64,000 nucleotides of DNA from an uncultured Treponema sp. GTDB taxonomy: Bacteria > Spirochaetota > Spirochaetia > Treponematales > Treponemataceae. The stretch lies in the NCBI GenBank assembly GCA_946615905.1, contig CAMOIE010000002.1, positions 1 through 64,000 of the forward strand, read 5' to 3'. The translations under genes and the position numbers were made by a program. The notes under the pieces are model-generated. The model was not told the DNA's origin, ran no database searches, and was given only the letters and a program-made list of their open reading frames with translations. Every line of letters starts with the position of its first letter. The first letter of the stretch is position 1. This document shows, one piece after another, positions 34,195-42,319 of the stretch.

Positions 34195-34477
34195 TTGTGT
34201 AGCTCCAAATTTTTTTGAATTGTGTGGCAGGCAGATTCACCCGCCGCAGAAGATAGAATGTTTCTATATTACTAAAACAATCGAGAAGTGAAAAGGTAAA
34301 TGAAATAATGCAGAATCGACAATTTACAATGGGCAATTTATAGGGGGCGCATGTCTCTTGGCGAGCGTCCCCTACAGGCTTCGGTGCCCTCGGTGCTAGG
34401 CACTGGCTTTCGCCACCTTCCGGGCACGGAGCGCAATTTTTTTTTAATCTTGGTGTATTTTTGCTTTTCCTTGTTTT
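34195..34477. repeat. repeat-rich spacer upstream of the gld-type operon
   Basis: The 283-nt spacer holds the operon leader near 34200-34270 and then dispersed repeats. ATTTACAATGGGCAATTTA (34322-34340) resembles AT-rich tracts near 10430 and 26060. AGGGGGCGC (34342-34350) pairs with GCGTCCCCT (34365-34373). GTGCCC and GGGCAC flank about 34388-34431. No gene or tRNA could be supported. Confidence 0.5.
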
Positions 34478-35026
34478 TTACTCTTCTACCGGGATAAAAA
34501 CTTCATCGTTGCCGTTTTCGAGGCTGTTTATAATCAAGGCGTGGTCTGTCTTGCGGTAATCTCTGGCAGACTTTTTCTTGCCGATAGAGGGGTTTTGCAT
34601 GTAGTAGTCCTGATACTTGAATTCCTGGCCGGTTGAAAATGCGATTTTCTCAGCTTCGAGAATGAGCTTTTCTTCCGAGGCCTTGAATTTTCCGCTTATT
34701 GTCATCGTGAGTTTTTTGCCCTTGTAAACTGAGAGGTCAACCGGAGAGTAGTCCTTGTCCACAAGCTCATAGTCGTAGTAGTCTTGGAAAATTTCCTTTG
34801 TATAGGTCAAGTCCTCGTTGAAACTGTAGGTGATTGACTGGTCTACCAAAAGGTATCCGAATGTAGAATCCGGGTCAGAATCATCGACAGCAAGCCCTTG
34901 CTTGTAGGCCGCGTTAAAACGCCACTTTCCAACTAGGTCGCTGCTATTTTCATACTTTTTGCAAGAAGAAAAAATTAATGAAGAAATTGAAATTGTTAAT
35001 AAAATAATTTTTGTAAGTTTTTTCAT
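34478..35026 (-). CDS. lipoprotein, unknown function
   Basis: A lipoprotein signal ends SSLIFSSC (Cys22 of 182 residues). The mature domain (DLVGKWRFNAAYKQGL, SITYSFNEDLTYTKEIF, KLTMTISGKFKASEEKLIL) looks like a lipocalin-type beta barrel, as in proteins whose start reads GKW, a weak resemblance. TACTAT lies 9 nt before the ATG. The gene is transcribed toward the gld-type operon. No known pathway is suggested by its neighbours. Confidence 0.65.
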   Translation of the reverse strand: MKKLTKIILLTISISSLIFSSCKKYENSSDLVGKWRFNAAYKQGLAVDDSDPDSTFGYLLVDQSITYSFNEDLTYTKEIFQDYYDYELVDKDYSPVDLSVYKGKKLTMTISGKFKASEEKLILEAEKIAFSTGQEFKYQDYYMQNPSIGKKKSARDYRKTDHALIINSLENGNDEVFIPVEE

Positions 35027-35088
35027 TTGCCGTTAATAGTAAAGTAATAATGCAAAAAAAGAAAGATTAAAAAAGCAAAAAAGCAAAA

Positions 35089-35116
35089 AAAAACAGAGGC
35101 CTTTGCCTCTGTTTTT
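35089..35116 (-). terminator. terminator of the TRL-like gene
   Basis: AAAAACAGAGGC (35089-35100) and GCCTCTGTTTTT (35105-35116) form a 12-bp stem with a CTTT loop, 17 nt beyond the stop codon at 35134. Confidence 0.88.
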
Positions 35117-35133
35117 GAAGTATCGCCGGTTAA

Positions 35134-35421
35134 TTACTCACCGTGAACGATTGTTGTTACTTTTGACATAACCAACAACCATGTAACTTCAACGTCAACT
35201 GTTCCAACTTTCTGGATGTTGCCGTTCTTTGCAGCTGTACCGATAGAAGCATCTGATCCGGGCAAAGCAAAAATCGGGCAGTTGAACAAGTATGTTGCTG
35301 TTGCGCGTCCTTCTTTTGATCCTACGTTGTTGTCTGTTGCCTGCATAGGAAGAACAGATGTACATGCTGAGAGTACGAGAGCTGCTCCAAGAGCAACGAT
35401 TGCTGATGCGAATTTTTTCAT
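35134..35421 (-). CDS. TRL-like family lipoprotein
   Basis: This 95-residue lipoprotein (signal ending LVLSAC, Cys20) matches the TRL family: SKEGRATATYLFNCPIFA, GDASIGTAAKNGNIQKVGTVD (in part) and a short VTTIVHGE end. The family name refers to a tRNA-associated locus in other bacteria; its function is unknown. AAGGAG lies 7 nt before the ATG at 35421 and decides the start. The monocistronic transcript ends at its own terminator. Confidence 0.85.
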   Translation of the reverse strand: MKKFASAIVALGAALVLSACTSVLPMQATDNNVGSKEGRATATYLFNCPIFALPGSDASIGTAAKNGNIQKVGTVDVEVTWLLVMSKVTTIVHGE

Positions 35422-35574
35422 AATCACATCTCCTTTATGAAGAAAATTTATGCCTAAAAAAATAGGCAATAATTATGATAACAGTAAATTTTCATTTGTC
35501 AATATAAATTTAAAAAAAAAGAGTAAATTTTTTTAAGGTAAGTTTTATAGTCTGTTTATATTTTTTTCTCCTTC

Positions 35575-35603
35575 TTCACAATTTTTTTGTTTGTTTCTAT
35601 AAT
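35575..35603 (+). promoter_or_regulatory. esterase promoter, leadered
   Basis: TTCACA (35575-35580), a 17-nt spacer and TATAAT (35598-35603) lie 30 nt before the ATG at 35634. This hexamer touches an upstream in-frame ATG at 35604, so that ATG would not be transcribed. Confidence 0.65.
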
Positions 35604-35633
35604 ATGGCAACACTAAAAAATGGAGAACACTTT

Positions 35634-37196
35634 ATGAAAAAACTTGCTGCTGCGGCTATGGGTCTCCTCCTGCCGCTCTCATTGTTTGCCTTGGATGCTG
35701 CCACGTCTAAAAATGAAAAAGTCGAAGTCGGCTCCAACGTTGTCAGTGAACTTTCAAACCCCAAGGGAAAGAAAGTCTTTGTCGTCGGTGACTCAACGGT
35801 CAGTCCCTTTGACGACCCCTATTACCGCCCCCGCTTTGGCTACGGCACAAAGATTCAGGACTATCTCAACGATGGTAAAGTTGAAGTTGTAAATCTGGCC
35901 CAGTCAGGTCGGTCATCAAAGTCATTTTTGACGGAGAGCAACTATCAGGTTCTCAAGAACAACATCAAAAAGGGCGACTACCTTGTAGTCGGCTTTGGCC
36001 ACAATGACGAAAAGAAAGACGACCCCGCCCGTTTTACAAGCGCAAACGGCTCCAAAGAAGAGGCCGGTTCTTTCAAAAACGTCCTTTATGAAAACTACGT
36101 AAAGCTGGCCCAGAGCAAAAAGGCGACTGTAATCCTCTGCACCCCGATTGTCCGCCGTGCTCCTGGCAAAGCATACGAAGGCTCTTATGTCCATGTTACA
36201 GAAGACGGCGACTACCCGCAGGCAATCCGCGACTTGGCCGCAGAGACAAAATCAATCCTCGTTGACTTGACCGCAATCACAAAAGCCCGCTATGAAAAAG
36301 TCGGCGACGCGGAAACCATCAAATTCCACGCCTGGACAAGCGACAAGGAAAAATCCGTTGACAACACCCACTTGAACTCTTATGGCGCTGCAATGGTAGC
36401 CTACGACTTGGTTCAGTCTGCTGCTTCTCAGGACAAGGGTTTCAAAAAACTTTTGGCGAAAGGCTTGAAGGCTCCGACAGATGCACTTTTCGTTCTCACT
36501 GTGAACCCCAACTATGTAATTCCCAAATACACTGAATTCGATGACTCAATGAAGTCTGAGAATTTCAAGACGACAGCTCCTTGGTACGGCACTGTATTCG
36601 GTGACTGTGGTGGCGGAGAGAAAATCACAAATCCTGACCTCTTTGAAATCGTTGAAAAATCAGCCGGAAACGTCTCAATGCATTCAGGCTCTAAAGACGG
36701 AAAAACTTCCGCTGGAAAAATCGCTTCTGGCTCTGACGGACTTGCCTTCTACTTCCAGAAAATCCCCGCAGACAAGGACTTCACCATTTCTGCGACAGCG
36801 ACAGTAAACACTGTGGCCTCAAACAACCAGGTTTCATTCGGAATTATGGTCCGCGATGACGTTTACATCGACACTTACGACAACGCTGTTTGCACTGACT
36901 ATGTTGCCGCCGGCGCACTTAAAATCAAGGCTGAGCCGATTACAGCTGGATTCCGCCGCCAGGACGGAGGTCTTGAAGAAAACAAGGCTACAGCCGAAGC
37001 CGCTCCCAAAGCAGGAACAAAAGTCGACCTCTCAATCACAAAGAAGGGCAACAGCTACACCCTCAAATATGGCAAGGACACTGTGACTTACGAGGCAAAA
37101 CTTACAAACGTTGACGCCAAAAACGTCTACGCCGGAGTCTACACAGTCCGCGCGGCTTATGTTGACTTTAGCAACGTTAAAGTCCAGATGAACTAA
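35634..37196 (+). CDS. secreted SGNH rhamnogalacturonan-acetylesterase-like enzyme
   Basis: The 520-residue secreted protein has a signal peptide (MKKLAAAAMGLLLPLSLFAL). An SGNH esterase domain covers about residues 35-270: GDST (nucleophile Ser), NLAQSGRSSKS (Gly), GFGHNDEK (Asn) and DNTHLNSYG (catalytic Asp and His). It most resembles CE12 enzymes, which deacetylate pectic rhamnogalacturonan. The C-terminal 200 residues form a beta-sandwich of the DUF1349 or CBM type and may bind polysaccharide. GGAG lies 8 nt before the chosen ATG. The gene suggests use of plant pectin, as in a gut environment. Confidence 0.85.
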   Translation: MKKLAAAAMGLLLPLSLFALDAATSKNEKVEVGSNVVSELSNPKGKKVFVVGDSTVSPFDDPYYRPRFGYGTKIQDYLNDGKVEVVNLAQSGRSSKSFLTESNYQVLKNNIKKGDYLVVGFGHNDEKKDDPARFTSANGSKEEAGSFKNVLYENYVKLAQSKKATVILCTPIVRRAPGKAYEGSYVHVTEDGDYPQAIRDLAAETKSILVDLTAITKARYEKVGDAETIKFHAWTSDKEKSVDNTHLNSYGAAMVAYDLVQSAASQDKGFKKLLAKGLKAPTDALFVLTVNPNYVIPKYTEFDDSMKSENFKTTAPWYGTVFGDCGGGEKITNPDLFEIVEKSAGNVSMHSGSKDGKTSAGKIASGSDGLAFYFQKIPADKDFTISATATVNTVASNNQVSFGIMVRDDVYIDTYDNAVCTDYVAAGALKIKAEPITAGFRRQDGGLEENKATAEAAPKAGTKVDLSITKKGNSYTLKYGKDTVTYEAKLTNVDAKNVYAGVYTVRAAYVDFSNVKVQMN

Positions 37197-37214
37197 TTTT
37201 TTTTAGATTTGTCT

Positions 37215-37248
37215 AAAGGCTCCGTCATTTTGGCGGAACCTTTTTTTT
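37215..37248 (+). terminator. terminator of the esterase gene
   Basis: AAAGGCTCCG (37215-37224) pairs imperfectly with CGGAACCTTT (37234-37243), followed by a T run. It lies between convergent genes. Confidence 0.7.
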
Positions 37249-38164
37249 ATCGCTTTACGGCGTATATGTCTCTTTTCTGGCCGCTTAAATCGGTTAGAAT
37301 TTTAATCTGGCCAAAGCGATTTTTTTCTGCGAGGGCGGCGGCTTCATCGGCGTTGTATTCTCCTGTCTCCATGATTAAGATTCCGCCGGGAGCCAAATGG
37401 GCGTAAGCCTGCGGCAGTAAATTGCGGATTATCCCCAGCCCGTCATCTGCGCCGGAAGAGTCTCCTGTCAAAGAAACGTCCCCGTCAAGGGCGAGAAGTG
37501 GCTCTGAGCGTCCGTCTTTCAATAAGTCGACGGCTTCTGAATGAGGAATATAGGGCGGGTTTGTCGCGATTAAGTCAAAAGTGTAGGAAACGGCCTCAAA
37601 AAGATTTGTCTGGATAAAACGGGTTTGCCCAAGCTGATTTTCAGTCAAAAGGCGGCGGGCGTTTTCCTTTGCGGTGGTCAGAGCGGCTTCTGAAATGTCG
37701 CAGAATGTGATTTTCGGAAGATTTTCGTTTGGAATCTTAAAGTCCTCGGCCAAAGTCTTGAGGATTGAGATGCCCACGCAGCCGCTTCCCGCGCACATGT
37801 CGCATACGGAAGGAATTACGGAGGGGCGGGCTGAGATTTTGTCGGCTATCGCCTGGGCGGCAGTCTCGACCAAAAGCTCTGTGTCCGGCTTTGGAATCAG
37901 AACTGACGGGCTGACCAAAAAATCGTAGCCGTAGAATTCCTTGTGGCCGGTTATGTAGGCCACCGGCAGACCTGTCCGCCTTTTTTCAATAAAATCGTGA
38001 ATCTGCCTGTATTGATCTTCTGAAATCTCATCGTCTTGATGAAAGAGGAGAAAAGTCCTGTCCTTGTGCAGAATATGCCCGACAAGCACATCCGCATCAA
38101 GCGAGGCTGTAGGGGAAAAAGATAGAATTTTTGCGGATTGCTGCCGGATTTCTTTTATAGTCAT
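37247..38164 (-). CDS. prmC: release factor glutamine methyltransferase PrmC
   Basis: PrmC methylates the glutamine of the GGQ motif in RF1 and RF2. The 305-residue protein has the SAM site (VCDMCAGSGCVGISILK) and the substrate motif NPPYIPH. Its start codon shares one base with the prfA stop (TAATGA), so the methyltransferase is translationally coupled to its substrate. That order is common in bacteria. Confidence 0.93.
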   Translation of the reverse strand: MTIKEIRQQSAKILSFSPTASLDADVLVGHILHKDRTFLLFHQDDEISEDQYRQIHDFIEKRRTGLPVAYITGHKEFYGYDFLVSPSVLIPKPDTELLVETAAQAIADKISARPSVIPSVCDMCAGSGCVGISILKTLAEDFKIPNENLPKITFCDISEAALTTAKENARRLLTENQLGQTRFIQTNLFEAVSYTFDLIATNPPYIPHSEAVDLLKDGRSEPLLALDGDVSLTGDSSGADDGLGIIRNLLPQAYAHLAPGGILIMETGEYNADEAAALAEKNRFGQIKILTDLSGQKRDIYAVKR

Positions 38165-39240
38165 TAATTGGCGATTGCTTTAAGCTGCTCTTCCTTGGCG
38201 TAAACGTTGAGGGCATCGAGCATGTCGTCCATGTTTCCCATCATAAAGCCGGGGAGGTTGTGGAGGGACAAATTGATGCGGTGGTCGGTCACGCGGTCCT
38301 GGGGAAAGTTGTAAGTGCGGATTTTCTCTGAGCGGGCGCCGGTTCCAACCATGGACTTGCGGGCATCAGCTCTTTCCGCCTGCTTTTTGCTTTCCTCAAG
38401 GTCAAAAAGACGGGCGCGCAAAACACGCCAGGCCTTGGCCTTGTTCTTAATCTGGGATTTTTCGTCCTGCTGGATTACGACGATTCCGGTCGGAATGTGG
38501 GTCAGACGGACTGCTGAGTCTGTAGTGTTGACGCACTGGCCGCCAGGTCCACCGGCACGCATAACGTCAACGCGGACATCACCGGGTTTTATGTCGATTT
38601 CAGTTTCTTCCGCTTCCGGCATGACTGCGACAGTCGCTGTTGAAGTCTGCAAGCGTCCCTGGGCTTCTGTCGCGGGAACACGCTGAACGCGGTGAACGCC
38701 GGACTCCCAGCGCAAGGTTCCGTAGACGAATTTTCCTGAAATTGATGTTACGATTTTGTTAAAGCCGCCGACCTCAGTCTCCTGGGCTTCCATAGTCTCT
38801 GTCTTCCAGCCCTTGTTCTCTGCAAGGTGGCAGTACATTTCCCAAAGGTCGCGGACAAAAAGGCTGGCCTCGTCTCCACCAGCCGCCGAACGGATTTCCA
38901 AAATGATGTTTTTTTCGTCCAGAGGATCCGGGGGAATGAGCTTGAGCTTAATCTGCTCTTCCATCTGGGGCTGTTTTTCTTCGAGCTCTTTTAATTCCTC
39001 GCGGGCCATTTCCTTCATTTCAACGTCATCTTCTTCTGTAATCATGACTTTGGCGTCTTCAATTCCCGTGAGAATTTTGCGGTATTCCTTGTCCAATTCC
39101 ATGATTTCGCTCAAATGGCCGTGTTCGCGCATGACTTCCTTGTACTTTGCGGCATCCTTGACCAGATTCGGGTCCATGACCTGTTGGCTGACCTCTTCAA
39201 AGCGTTTTTCAAGTTCGTCGAGTTTTTTTATCAAATCCAT
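38164..39240 (-). CDS. prfA: peptide chain release factor 1
   Basis: RF1 reads UAA and UAG stop codons and triggers release through GGQ (GGPGGQCVNTTDSAVR). The 358-residue protein has the normal length, a Glu/Lys-rich helical N-terminal domain and the RVPATEAQGR segment with the PAT tripeptide anticodon. A promoter abuts the start codon, and its -35 overlaps the hsdS stop codon. prmC follows by overlap. Confidence 0.95.
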   Translation of the reverse strand: MDLIKKLDELEKRFEEVSQQVMDPNLVKDAAKYKEVMREHGHLSEIMELDKEYRKILTGIEDAKVMITEEDDVEMKEMAREELKELEEKQPQMEEQIKLKLIPPDPLDEKNIILEIRSAAGGDEASLFVRDLWEMYCHLAENKGWKTETMEAQETEVGGFNKIVTSISGKFVYGTLRWESGVHRVQRVPATEAQGRLQTSTATVAVMPEAEETEIDIKPGDVRVDVMRAGGPGGQCVNTTDSAVRLTHIPTGIVVIQQDEKSQIKNKAKAWRVLRARLFDLEESKKQAERADARKSMVGTGARSEKIRTYNFPQDRVTDHRINLSLHNLPGFMMGNMDDMLDALNVYAKEEQLKAIAN

Positions 39241-39247
39241 GTGGAAA

Positions 39248-39276
39248 AATATAGTAAATTTTTGTCAAAGATTCAA
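39248..39276 (-). promoter_or_regulatory. prfA promoter, predicted leaderless, overlapping the hsdS end
   Basis: TTGAAT (39271-39276), 17 nt and TATATT (39248-39253) end 7 nt before the prfA ATG. The -35 covers the hsdS stop codon (39273-39275). Confidence 0.65.
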
Positions 39277-41039
39277 TCGATGGTGATGGGCAGGACTTCT
39301 TCCAGTTTTGCCACGATTGCTTCTTGTTCGGCGAGCGGGGGAAGGGGATAGATGAAATTATCAATGTCTGTTGTATTTATAGACGGAGAATTATCTCCTT
39401 TCATAAACTTATGAAGACCATCAATAACATATGGAGACAAAACTGCATAATACAAATATTTTGGATTATACATTCCGATTTGTGTCATTACATAAAAGCC
39501 TGTACTTGCTATTGCAGTTGAATATTTTTCATCTACATAAGCAATATTTTTTAAATATGGACGAACCATTGAAAATAACACATCACCGTTATGAAGTTTT
39601 CGTGACGCACGACTTGGTGCCTGTTTGGATAAAAGAAATTTTGGATTATCAATTATGTTTAATTGATTATTTACTGCATCAGTATCAATATAAACAAAAT
39701 TATCACATTGAGGTTTTATTGATTCCATCGGAGCAAAAATATCTGTTCCTCTCACCCAACACCAGTCTTCGGGAATCTCAAAGGGAATTTCATCTTCTTC
39801 AATTTTGCTTGCGACGATGGGAGCGGGCTTTTTTGCCTTTGGATTGGTCTTTAATGCTTCTTGCCATTGGGCGAGGGCTTTGACGTTGCGTTCTTTGATA
39901 ATGCGGTCTAGGAGCTGTGTACCGGTTTGTCGTTCGCTTCGCTCACTTACCGAGTTTTGATTCTCAAAACTCGCAGCGCGCTCTTGTCTCCATTTTTCTG
40001 TTAATTTTCCTTGAACCGCTTCCTGCAAGATTGCTTTTTTGAGGCTTTGCGGCAGTGCGGACTTTAGTTCTTCTTTGGCGAGCAGGGCGTTTTCATAAGC
40101 GTCCACCAACGGCAGCACCTGCTCAAGTTTTGCCACGATTGCGTTCTGCACGGATAATGGGGGAAGAGGAATTAAAAAATTTCGCATTGTTCCCAAGCCA
40201 ACATTTTTGATAGTTGTTCCTGTTGCATTATCCATTGCATAAGTTAAGAAGAAATCTGTTTGAAAAAGGTAAAAAAAATACTTTTTCATATCCTCTAAAG
40301 CAACATTAAAATAACATGCACTTTTGCCTAGAATGATTTTTTCATTGTTATAGAATGCAATATTTCCAATTGTTCCATTTATTGAAACGAGAATTGTTGA
40401 ACTGTTTAATTCCTTTTTATATTTCTCAAATTCTTTTTTGTTTACTTTTTTTGTATCTGGCTTTATTTCGATAACACCATTATTCAGATTATTTCCATTA
40501 ACAAAAAAGTATTCTCCAGAAACATCATACTGTGGTGTTCCATGAAGTCCATCTCCAAGAATGTTGACCAAATCCCCCAATCTGCACCAACACCAGTTCT
40601 CCGGAATCTCAAAGGGAATTTCATCTTCCTCAATCTGGCTTGCCACAATGGGGGCGGGCTTTTTTGCCTTTGGGTTCTTTTTTAACGCTTCTTGCCATTG
40701 GGCAAGGAGTTTTTTGTTACGATCTTCGATGATTCTGGCTAAAAGTTGTTTTCCAGTTTCAAACGGGGGCGTTGGTCGCGACGTTCCGCCGCTTACCGGG
40801 TTTTCTGGCGAAAACTCGCGGGAATCCAGCTGGGGGATTTTAAGGGGGCTTGCCCCCTTAGGAGAAGGGGTAGCGGAAAAGCCAACAAAGCGGAGAGAAT
40901 CGGCACTGCTTGCAGGACGATTCATGGAGCGACTTGGCTTTGGAGCGAGGGGAAGGCTTTCCCCACCTGTGAGTAATTTTCCTGTGATCGCCGCCTGCAA
41001 GATTGCCTTGCGGAGCGAAGTGTCTTTTTTAATTGGCAT
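39273..41039 (-). CDS. hsdS: type I restriction system specificity subunit HsdS
   Basis: HsdS recognises the bipartite DNA target and recruits HsdM and HsdR. The 588-residue protein has two target recognition domains (about 130-300 and 430-580). Both are preceded by a copy of a repeated spacer (QWQEALK..NPKAKKPAPIVAS.IEEDEIPFEIPE), which joins them as in other two-TRD subunits. Unusually, an additional run of about 65 residues at roughly 22-85, rich in Pro and Ser, and a smaller one before the second spacer are encoded by palindromic repeats. GGGAGAAAT precedes the ATG at 41039. The frame stays open through the insertions, so the gene may work, with TRD function unverified. Confidence 0.9.
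   Translation of the reverse strand: MPIKKDTSLRKAILQAAITGKLLTGGESLPLAPKPSRSMNRPASSADSLRFVGFSATPSPKGASPLKIPQLDSREFSPENPVSGGTSRPTPPFETGKQLLARIIEDRNKKLLAQWQEALKKNPKAKKPAPIVASQIEEDEIPFEIPENWCWCRLGDLVNILGDGLHGTPQYDVSGEYFFVNGNNLNNGVIEIKPDTKKVNKKEFEKYKKELNSSTILVSINGTIGNIAFYNNEKIILGKSACYFNVALEDMKKYFFYLFQTDFFLTYAMDNATGTTIKNVGLGTMRNFLIPLPPLSVQNAIVAKLEQVLPLVDAYENALLAKEELKSALPQSLKKAILQEAVQGKLTEKWRQERAASFENQNSVSERSERQTGTQLLDRIIKERNVKALAQWQEALKTNPKAKKPAPIVASKIEEDEIPFEIPEDWCWVRGTDIFAPMESIKPQCDNFVYIDTDAVNNQLNIIDNPKFLLSKQAPSRASRKLHNGDVLFSMVRPYLKNIAYVDEKYSTAIASTGFYVMTQIGMYNPKYLYYAVLSPYVIDGLHKFMKGDNSPSINTTDIDNFIYPLPPLAEQEAIVAKLEEVLPITID
39760..39918 (-). repeat. hsdS internal direct repeat, copy 2
   Basis: About 158 nt encoding the TRD-spacer region match 40590-40749 closely. 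Two such direct repeats flank the first TRD and could let it be exchanged or lost by recombination. Confidence 0.75.
39951..39973. repeat. palindrome inside hsdS
   Basis: CGAGTTTTGA-TTC-TCAAAACTCG is a perfect 10-bp inverted repeat in frame in hsdS. Like the partner at 40799-40818 it is preceded by CTTACCG. Confidence 0.8.
40590..40749 (-). repeat. hsdS internal direct repeat, copy 1
   Basis: This is the first copy of the spacer-coding direct repeat, matching 39760-39918. Confidence 0.75.
40799..40964. repeat. cluster of palindromes inside hsdS
   Basis: Within the 5' part of hsdS lie an imperfect CGGGTTTT...AAAACTCG pair (about 40798-40818), AAGGGGGCTTGCCCCCTT (40842-40859) and GGGGAAGGCTTTCCCC (40949-40964). 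The last also occurs between ybaK and ilvE at 10409-10424. Together they encode the Pro/Ser-rich insertion. Confidence 0.75.
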
Positions 41040-41053
41040 ATTTCTCCCGAAAC

Positions 41054-41165
41054 ATGTACCCAAAATCGCAGTTTAGGGTACATATTTTGTTTAATATGTA
41101 CCCATTTTTGTATTTTTGGGTACATATTAGTAATTCATGTACCTTTTTTATAGTTTTGGGTACAG
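41054..41165. promoter_or_regulatory. six-site alternating GTAC array between fic and hsdS
   Basis: Six GTAC-centred sites alternate in orientation: ATGTACCC 41054, GGGTACAT 41076, ATGTACCC 41096, GGGTACAT 41118, ATGTACCT 41137 and GGGTACAG 41158. Successive GTAC cores are 22, 20, 22, 19 and 21 bp apart, about two helical turns. The third and fourth form a 12-bp perfect inverted repeat with AATATGTACCCA. The array fills the gap from the fic stop to the hsdS ribosome binding site. It looks like a protein-binding operator, possibly of the Fic-linked winged helix, though this is inference. Confidence 0.65.
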
Positions 41166-41167
41166 AT

Positions 41168-42310
41168 TTAGCTTTGGACTGATTCTATACTTTCATTAGA
41201 ATCAGTTCTTTCTTTCCCCTGATTCATAAAGAGTTCTATAAGCCCGTCATTCATGTAATAATTGCTTTTCCCAATTTTCACTTTTGACAAAAGTCCGGTT
41301 TCAACAATCATGTCTAAGTATTTTGTAGCGGTTTTTCGCAAAACACCCATATCACGTTGCATATATTCAATCTTTGTGTAAGGGTGAAAAAATAGATTGT
41401 TTAGCAATTCGTGCTTATATGTCTTTCCAAAAACAGGTTTTAGTCTATTCTTATATCTTGACATCAATGATGAAATACCGTTTATTAGAACAATTGTTTC
41501 TTTTGAAGTTTCCTCTATTCCCTTTAATATAAAGATCACCCAGTTTTGCCAATCTTTGGAATTTCCGTTGCTATCTCTGATTGCCTGTATTAGTTTATAA
41601 TATTGGCTTTTGTTGTGCGTTATATATCTGCTTAAATATAAAATCGGCAAATCAAGCAAGCCATTTTGAACAAGATACAAAACAGAAATGATTCGTCCTG
41701 TACGTCCGTTTCCGTCATAAAAAGGATGTATGCTTTCAAACTGATGGTGAATCACGGCAAGTTTAATAAGAGGGTCAACATCGGATAATGACGGATTGTT
41801 TATGTACTGTTCAAGATTCGCCATATAGTTTTCAATGTCTTGCGCATTCTGAGGCGGTTCATAAACTACCTCGCCATTTTTATTCTGAAGAGTCGTGCCT
41901 AAAACAGTTCTAAAACCAGCTTTGTTTTTTTCCAATTTCTCCTGAATGGCTTTTATGACATTGTTTGTCAAAAGCTGATTTCTGCGTACCTGCAAAAATC
42001 CTTCTAGCATAGCCTCTCTGTAATTCATAACTTCTTTTGCGGCAGATGAAATTGCATATTCGCTTACAGAAAGGTCTGCCTTAAAAATTTCGTCATGAGT
42101 TGTTACTATATTTTCTACTTCCGAACTGTCTTTTGCCTCTTGAATTACAAGTGAATTGATAAGGACATTTTCATTTGGGATTGTCCGGGCAACACCTTTT
42201 AATTCAGCAAGGCTCTTATTTGAAAGGTTAACCTGCTTTAAGATTTCTTTTGTTTCCAAATCTATGTTGAGTGGTAAATGTGGTATATTGTATTTCTTTT
42301 TCATTTCCAT
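41168..42310 (-). CDS. Fic domain protein with autoinhibitory motif
   Basis: Fic enzymes AMPylate or otherwise modify target proteins. The 380-residue protein has the complete Fic loop HPFYDGNGRTGRI near residues 196-208. The inhibitory SxxxEN motif (SSEVEN, residues about 63-68) is upstream in the N-terminal part, so it looks like a class II protein regulated in cis. The C-terminal 90 residues (LLNNLFFHPYTKIEYMQRDMGVLRKTATKYLDMIVETGLL in part) form a winged helix-turn-helix. It sits between hsdM and hsdS in the same direction (9 nt after hsdM), so it belongs to the restriction operon. GGAGAGGAAG precedes the ATG. Confidence 0.9.
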   Translation of the reverse strand: MEMKKKYNIPHLPLNIDLETKEILKQVNLSNKSLAELKGVARTIPNENVLINSLVIQEAKDSSEVENIVTTHDEIFKADLSVSEYAISSAAKEVMNYREAMLEGFLQVRRNQLLTNNVIKAIQEKLEKNKAGFRTVLGTTLQNKNGEVVYEPPQNAQDIENYMANLEQYINNPSLSDVDPLIKLAVIHHQFESIHPFYDGNGRTGRIISVLYLVQNGLLDLPILYLSRYITHNKSQYYKLIQAIRDSNGNSKDWQNWVIFILKGIEETSKETIVLINGISSLMSRYKNRLKPVFGKTYKHELLNNLFFHPYTKIEYMQRDMGVLRKTATKYLDMIVETGLLSKVKIGKSNYYMNDGLIELFMNQGKERTDSNESIESVQS

Positions 42311-42319
42311 CTTCCTCTC

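Noticed and set aside
34195-34477. Possible tRNA or structured RNA
   Set aside because: The inverted repeats do not make a cloverleaf, and the pieces match dispersed repeats seen elsewhere.
35604-35633. Upstream ATG of the esterase gene
   Set aside because: It touches the TATAAT of the promoter, so it would not be transcribed; the ATG at 35634 has GGAG and a signal peptide directly after it.
41054-41165. CRISPR array
   Set aside because: The sites are 8 bp, alternate in orientation and have no unique spacers of constant length, so this is not CRISPR. No other CRISPR or cas gene was seen.
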